From: Micavibrio_A sp964423095
Lineage (GTDB): Bacteria; Pseudomonadota; Alphaproteobacteria; Micavibrionales; Micavibrionaceae
Length of the DNA: 11,333 nucleotides
Direction of reading: 5' to 3'
NCBI GenBank assembly: GCA_964423095.1
Contig: CAYRDI010000052.1
Location: forward strand, 1 to 11,333
This document shows, piece after piece, positions 6,701-11,333 of the stretch. Each line of letters starts with the position of its first letter. Within the stretch, counting starts at the first letter, position 1. A program made the translations under genes and the position numbers. The notes under the pieces are model-generated. The model did not search any database. It saw nothing but the letters and a program-made list of their open reading frames with translations, and was not told where the DNA came from.

Positions 6701-7048
6701 ATGCCAAAGAATTATCATGATGTGATCGCGGATATATCTCCCTACAGCGCGGAGTTGCGCAAGCTGATCCCTGAAACGATGCAGGGTTTTGGCGCGATGG
6801 CGAAATCCGCGACATCGACGACCGATACGCTGGATGAAAAGACAAAAGAGCTGATCGCCATGGCATTGGGTGTTGCGGCGCGGTGCGACGGGTGTTTGGC
6901 CTATCATGCCAAATCGCTGGTCCGGCTGGGCGCAACGCGGCAGGAATTGGCGGAAACGCTGGGTATGGCTATTTATATGGGCGGCGGGCCGTCTCTCATG
7001 TACGCCGCCGATGCCTTGCGCGCTTATGACGAATTCACGACAACGTAA
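6701..7048 (+). CDS. AhpD-like carboxymuconolactone decarboxylase-family protein with CxxC redox centre
   Basis: A 115-residue all-helical protein of the AhpD/CMD superfamily. The AhpD active-site pattern is intact: Glu50, Cys62-Asp-Gly-Cys65 and His69, with Glu-to-Cys (12) and Cys-to-His (7) spacing as in AhpD. Such proteins use the Cys pair and a proton relay to reduce peroxides or to pass reducing power to a peroxidase; no peroxiredoxin AhpC gene is visible in the window. The start at 6701 has AAGGA 9 nt upstream and follows the rhodanese stop by 4 nt, so longer in-frame readings that overlap the rhodanese gene are unlikely. In this operon its natural partner may be the rhodanese persulfide or another thiol; that role is inference. 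Confidence 0.92.
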   Translation: MPKNYHDVIADISPYSAELRKLIPETMQGFGAMAKSATSTTDTLDEKTKELIAMALGVAARCDGCLAYHAKSLVRLGATRQELAETLGMAIYMGGGPSLMYAADALRAYDEFTTT

Positions 7049-7082
7049 ATGGTATTAACAAAAGGCTATAAGGAAAAGAAAA

Positions 7083-7289
7083 ATGATGTGCAATATTGAT
7101 AAGGCGGTCATGCGGCTTGCAGGATTGGTTGTTGTAATTTCTGTGCTCCTGGCTCATTTCCACTCTCCAGCTTGGCTCTGGCTGACGGGATTTATGGGGC
7201 TGAATTTGTTTCAGGCTTCTTTCACAGGTTTTTGCCCGTTGGCGGCAGTTTTGAAGAAGTTTGGAGTTCAGTCGGGTTCGGTGTTCTAA
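7083..7289 (+). CDS. Small DUF2892 membrane protein (YgaP C-terminal domain-like)
   Basis: A 68-residue protein with two hydrophobic segments at about residues 8-25 and 29-47. The pattern NIDKAVMRLAGLVVV then LTGFMGLNLFQASFTGFCPL (35-54) matches the DUF2892 family, including the family-typical GxNLxQxxFTGxCP block. In E. coli this unit is the membrane anchor at the C-terminus of the rhodanese YgaP, where it has been shown to form a helical-hairpin dimer. Here it is a stand-alone protein 34 nt downstream of the AhpD-like gene. AGGA at 7071-7074 lies 8 nt before the ATG. The second codon is also ATG. Its TAA stop overlaps the stop of the convergent surface-protein gene by 4 nt. It may recruit the rhodanese to the inner membrane. 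Confidence 0.88.
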   Translation: MMCNIDKAVMRLAGLVVVISVLLAHFHSPAWLWLTGFMGLNLFQASFTGFCPLAAVLKKFGVQSGSVF

Positions 7290-7298
7290 AGACCCGAC
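7271..7298. terminator. Hairpin spanning two overlapping convergent stop codons
   Basis: A perfect 7-bp inverted repeat, GTCGGGT (7271-7277) and ACCCGAC (7292-7298), with a 14-nt loop that contains both the TAA of the plus-strand gene and the TAG of the minus-strand gene. No U-tract follows on either strand, so it is not a classic intrinsic terminator. It could still stabilise 3' ends or cause pausing in both directions. Confidence 0.3.
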
Positions 7299-10200
7299 CC
7301 ATACTGGCCCAGAAGATCACGGTATTCTTCACGAAGGCTTTCTGTCACGGCGATCAGGTACGGATCGGTCATATCCTGATGCAATAAATAGGAATCCGGT
7401 AGTATTACAATGGTACCGGCACGGTCGAACAGCAACGGTGTGCGGTCTGTTTGGGCCGGGAAAAGATTTGCAAAAAGATAATCGGATGGCGCGTCGTTTA
7501 CCACCGCCTGTTCAACGGTAGCCGGGATTATGACCGGATTGGTCGTTACTGGCGTCGGCACTGGCGTCGGGGATGGCGGCGGTGCGCTGGGGTTGGTTAA
7601 GGTTAAAGACCCGTTGATATAGGAAAACGCGTAATTGTTATCCGATGCGCCGGATGGCGTGATGGCATATGTCCCTGCAGGCGACGCCAAATTTGCCGTT
7701 GTGCCAAGGGATGCCAGCACGTTGATCACCGAACTGTTTTCACCGTTTTTGAATCCTGTGTAGGTTGCGGTAAAGGCAGGGTTCGCCAGGCCAATATCGC
7801 GCGTCGCATTGTTTGCCTGCACGCTCAAAGTGGCCTTGCCGACGGTCAAGGTGCCATCGACGTAAGTGAAGGCGTAGTTGTTGTNNNNNNNNNNNNNNNN
7901 NNNNNNNNNNNNNNNNNNNNNNNNNNNNNNNNNNNNNNNNNNNNNNNNNNNNNNNNNNNNNNNNNNNNNNNNNNNNNNNNNNNNTGCGCGGTGGCGGTCA
8001 ATGTGGCCTTGCCGACGGTCAAGGTGCCATCGACGTAAGAGAAGGCGTAGTTGTTGTCGAGCGCACCGGTTCCGGAGATGGCGTAGGTTCCCACGTTCGA
8101 TGTGGCGTTGGCGGCACTGGAGGCGGTGCCCAGCGTATCGATGACGGAAGAGGTCTCGCCGTTCTTAAAGCCTGTATAGACAATGGAGAAGGCGGGGTTG
8201 GCATCGCCGTAGAGGCGGGAGGCATCCTGCGCGGTGGCGGTCAAAGTGGCCTTGTTGATGGTAAGGCTGCCCGATGAATAGTTAAAGGTGTAATTATTGT
8301 CAGCGGCCCCCCCCACCGTAATTGCATAAACGCCGACAGGGGAAAGAATGTTGGCACCGGAGGTAATCGTTGCAAGCGTATCGATGACAGCGATCGTTTC
8401 ACCGTTTTTAAAACCGATATATTGTACGCTGCTGCTGGGGAAGGCATCGCCGTAGTCACGCGAAAGGTTGCTGGGGTCAACGAGCAGGGGTGCCTTGGTG
8501 ACAGACAGAGTGCCGTTTGTTACGACGGTTGTATAACCCAAACCGGTGGTAAAAAGACCTGTAATCGTACGGGTTATGCCGACAGAATCCGTTACGAGTG
8601 CTCCTGCGGAGGAAAGGGTTGCCCCCGTGACGGCGGCAGACAACGTGTCGCTCCCCTGCAATCCTCCCATATAGGTGTAGGTGAATGTCGGTAAAGTATC
8701 CCCGTAAATCTTCGATTTGTCATCGATTTTCAGGTAAATGGTCTTGGTGGCTCCTGCGCTATAAATAATCGTATTGACAACACCGGGAACACTCCCCGGA
8801 AGCATATCGAAATAGGTTTTTTGGGTAATGGATGTGGGCGGTGTAAAGGTGCCGTATGTATCCGTCCCCGCCGAGACGGAGTAAATCAGATACCGTGCGC
8901 CCGTTCCGGCCGTGATAGGTGTTGCGCTACCCGTAGAATTGATAAAAGAACCCGCCAGCGTTGCGTAAACCAGCCCGGTTCCAGCCGTTGCCGTTTGCGC
9001 GCCGGTCAAAGTTATGTTTCCGCGGGTGATAAAGGTTGAAGTATCTTTCCAGAAATTCGCACCGATCGTCATATTTGCGGTGGAATTGATGTCGCCGAAC
9101 TGAATGGAAGACCAACCATCGGTGAGCTTTCCGAGTTCTGCAGTGGTTAGCTGGACGACCCCGGCCGTGGAGTTCAGGCTGATCGTCGTGGCGGCTGTTG
9201 CCCCCTGAATAATCAGGGCACCGGTTCCGTTCAATGCACCGGTGAGCGCAAGGTTTGAATTCGAAACAAGGGTCAGGTTGTTTGATCCCATATCCTGATT
9301 TCCTGCGATAGTCAGGATGCCCGCGCCAGAAAGGAATTTGACATTGTCCTGCCATGTGTAGGCGTTCACCCCCATCGTGCCGGTAGAGTTGGTGTCATCA
9401 CGTCCGAAAACCAGAAGGTCCCACCCGTTCACGATGTTGTTCAATTCTGCGGCAGACAAAAGAAGAGTTCCCGTTGCACCGGCAAGCCCGATTTTGGTGC
9501 TTGTAGACGCCTGGCGGATCGTCAACGTGCCTGTCCCGGTCAGAAGTCCGTTGACCGCGAGGTTGGAGTTGGTTTCGAATGTCAGAGACCTGCCGATCTG
9601 ATCTCCGGCAATGGTCATCAGGCCGCTTCCGGTGATGAATTTGGTATCATATTGCCACGTATAGGCTCCGATATTCATGGCCCCTGTTGCCGCGTTGTTT
9701 CCGAAAGTAATACTGCCCCAGCCGTTCAGGATATTTCCAAGTTCTGTATTTGTGAATGAGATGGTTCCGGCCTGTCCTGTACCGATTCCCATGGTTGTTG
9801 ATGCCGTTAATCCCTGAAAGATCAAATTCCCTGTACCGGAAAGGTTGGCATTCAAGGCGATGTCGGCGTTTGTACTGAAGGTCAGATCGCTAACTCCGGC
9901 GCTTTGTGCACCGTTCACACTGATTTGAGATGAATTGGTCATGAAAGTCGTGGGGTTTACCCATGTCATGGCCCCTATATCGATGGTTCCTGTTGTGGTC
10001 AATCCGGAATGACCGAAAACAACGCTGTTCCATCCGCTTTGTATGTGTGCCAGTTCTGCGCTGGTCAATTCAATGGTGCCTGTCTGGGAATCTCCCAAGG
10101 CCATACTGACCGTGTTTGATGTCGCGCGGAATGTCAGAATCCCCGTTCCGACCAGATTTCCTGCAATATTCATATCGCTGTTCGTTGAGAAAGTCAGGGC

Positions 10201-11333
10201 GTTTGCACCGGCGTTTTGTGTGCCGTTAACGCTGATGATCCCTGTGTTTGTCCGTATATAGGCGTTCGCGTTCCATGTGACATTGCCAATATTAATGGCT
10301 CCCGTCGTGTTCGTTGTTCCGAAGAAAATATTGTTCCATCCGCCCTGTATGTGGGACATGTCCGTATCGGAAAGTGTAATGCTTCCAGCCTGCCCGGAGC
10401 CTATGGCAAAAGACGTGGCGTTTGACGACCCGGCAAAGGAAAGGTTGTTCCCGCCCGCCGTAGTAATATTGGAAAGAATTTCTATATCGCCGTTCGTATT
10501 GAACGTCAGGTTTTTTGCACTGGCCATACTTAACGGACCGTTTATATATATGGTTCCTGTGTTGCTGTTCACGTTTAAATTCGAAACAGCAGAATAGGTT
10601 CCGATATTGATGTTGCCTGTGCCAGAGGTTATGCCGAACGTAATCGTTCCCCAATTTGATGAAATCCGTGATAATTCCGTATCGTCAATCTGGATCGCGC
10701 CTGCTTGTCCGGTGCCGATCCCCATACTTGCCGACCCGTTTGTAAACGGTGAAATGGTCAATGTTCCGGTGCCGTCTAGTGCCGCACCTATGTTAATATC
10801 GCCTGCGGAATTGAACGAAAGATTGTTTGCGCCCATGGTTTGTGCGCCATTGACAAAAATTGTTCCGGTTCCTGTGCGAAATAGAATGGGATCTGTCCAT
10901 GTTCTTGCCCCGATGTTCAGATCGGCCGTTGTGTTGGTTGATCCTATGACGACGCTGTTCCAGTTTCCGATCATCAGGTTGAGTTCGGTATCGCTGAGCT
11001 GAATATTGCCAGCCTGCCCGTTTCCAACGCCGATAGAGGTTGTTGTTGTACTGGTTGTAACGGTAAGAGTTCCTGTACCACCGTTCAGTGCGGCAGCGAC
11101 ATTTATGTCAGTATTGCTTTGCAGCGTTAAGTTATTGTTGTTGGATGTTTGCGCGCCGTTGATACTGATGATCCCTGTCGATGTGCGTAAGGTAAGGTGA
11201 TCGTTCCAGGAGAGTGCGCCGACATTGATGTTTCCGGTTCCTGTTGTGCTGCCGAAAACAATGCTTCCCCACCCATTCTTGATGTTGCCGATTTCTGTTG
11301 TGTCGAAATATATTTCCCCGGTCTGTCCTGTGC
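7286..11333 (-). CDS. C-terminal part of a giant filamentous-haemagglutinin-like surface protein (beta-helix repeats plus MBG repeats)
   Basis: The frame is open from the right window edge, so the N-terminus (signal, any secretion domain) is missing; about 1,300 residues are visible. Order from the N-terminal side: eight ~103-residue repeats (11328 to about 8990) with the pattern GQAG-I-x-ELxxIxxGW-x-I-x-FG, TGxxNIGAxTW, NGxQxxG and LxGTGxLTI, rich in Gly, Thr, Asn and Ser and very poor in Cys, as in parallel beta-helix adhesins; a transition segment with GARYLIYSVSAGTDTYGTF (8880-8840 area); MBG-type repeats (8745 to about 7592) with KATLTATAxDxSRxYGD, YTGFKNGE and DNNYAFSYVDGTL; a Pro-rich linker; and an ~85-residue C-terminal domain that I do not recognise. 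The 100-N gap breaks the frame, making two apparent genes; the repeat register shows one. There is no autotransporter barrel and no RTX nonapeptide, so two-partner secretion is plausible but unproven. Confidence 0.9.
7592..8745 (-). repeat. Tandem MBG-type repeats, about 81 residues (243 nt) each, interrupted by the gap
   Basis: Four units can be seen in full or nearly so and a fifth is mostly lost in the gap. The first (8745-8496) is divergent, beginning IYLKIDDKSKIYGD. The second (8487-8248) and third (8247-8005) share YGD, IGFKNGE/YTGFKNGE and DNNY motifs with a TINKATL or TVGKATL junction. The fourth is represented only by its ends around the N run. The last (7831 to about 7592) is the most divergent, with RDIGLANPAF replacing the RxYGDANPAF block. 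MBG modules occur in large bacterial surface proteins as stalk-like repeats. Confidence 0.85.
7885..7984. other. Assembly gap (100 Ns)
   Basis: Exactly 100 unknown bases, a common placeholder length, inside the MBG repeats. The flanks 7831-7884 and 8004-8057 are two copies of one 54-nt sequence with a single difference, which explains why assembly failed here. The frame on the two sides agrees only if the true gap length is 2 modulo 3. One complete 243-nt unit would give about 170 missing bases. Confidence 0.97.
8990..11328 (-). repeat. Eight ~103-residue beta-helix-type repeats
   Basis: Unit starts, judged by the GQAG-like motif on the minus strand, are at about 11328, 11019, 10710, 10395, 10089, 9777, 9480 and 9171. 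Spacings are 297-315 nt, all multiples of three. Best-conserved positions are an EL/DM pair followed by a Gly-Trp or Asn-Trp, the FG pair, an NIGAxTW block, NGxQ and LxGTG. Units differ clearly in DNA sequence, so this is an old expansion. The last unit degenerates after its NGxQ-equivalent (LTGAQ) block into the transition segment. Confidence 0.85.

Noticed and set aside
7846..7849. Apparent gene boundary, with one reading frame ending at 7846 and another starting at a TTG at 7849 on the minus strand.
   Set aside because: It is an artefact of the 100-N gap. The second frame reads NNYAFTYVDGTLTVGKATL right from the gap edge, in register with the MBG repeat; the first frame past the gap is a nonsense translation of the same bases.
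7592..11328. Regular repeats considered as a CRISPR array.
   Set aside because: Periods of 243 and about 306 nt are coding, in frame and continuous, with no short identical repeat alternating with unique spacers.
7286..11333. RTX/type I secretion signal in the surface protein that would pair it with the ABC-TolC genes.
   Set aside because: No GGxGxDxxx nonapeptides are present and the C-terminus is not of the usual RTX type, so a direct link to the ABC exporter is unsupported.

Overview
This window looks like a draft or metagenome-derived scaffold of a Gram-negative bacterium. It contains a TolC-type outer-membrane lipoprotein, a giant filamentous-haemagglutinin-like surface protein and a run of 100 Ns. 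Base composition is near 50% GC with AT-rich intergenic pockets. The protein families fit an alphaproteobacterium best, but no gene here fixes the taxonomy.

Left part (1-5835, all minus strand). Read in transcription order, this is a family 2 glycosyltransferase, a UDP-glucuronate decarboxylase (UDP-xylose synthase)-like NAD-dependent SDR enzyme, a one-piece ABC exporter (membrane domain plus ATPase), a 251-nt AT-rich gap, a TolC-family outer-membrane factor with a lipoprotein signal, and the start of a single-pass inner-membrane protein cut by the window edge. Two junctions are ATGA stop/start overlaps (glycosyltransferase/decarboxylase and TolC/membrane protein), so these pairs are probably translationally coupled. 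The set looks like making a nucleotide sugar, transferring sugars and exporting a product through an ABC-TolC envelope route. The substrate cannot be read from the sequence.

Middle (5983-7289). A divergent regulatory module. An ArsR-family repressor on the minus strand faces a three-gene plus-strand operon: a single-domain rhodanese, an AhpD-like CxxC protein and a 68-residue DUF2892 membrane protein. ArsR next to rhodanese plus DUF2892 is the ygaV-ygaP arrangement of E. coli (sulfide/persulfide response), with YgaP split into two proteins and an AhpD-like protein placed between them. The short intergenic region holds a TTGACA promoter element and a 14-bp perfect palindrome, a good candidate operator.

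Right part (7286-11333, minus strand). The C-terminal part of one very large surface protein whose start lies beyond the window. It has eight visible ~100-residue beta-helix-type repeats, a transition segment, about five MBG-type repeats, a proline-rich linker and an unrecognised C-terminal domain. The 100-N gap falls inside near-identical MBG repeats and shifts the apparent reading frame, so what looks like two genes is one. Its stop codon overlaps the stop of the convergent DUF2892 gene by 4 nt.
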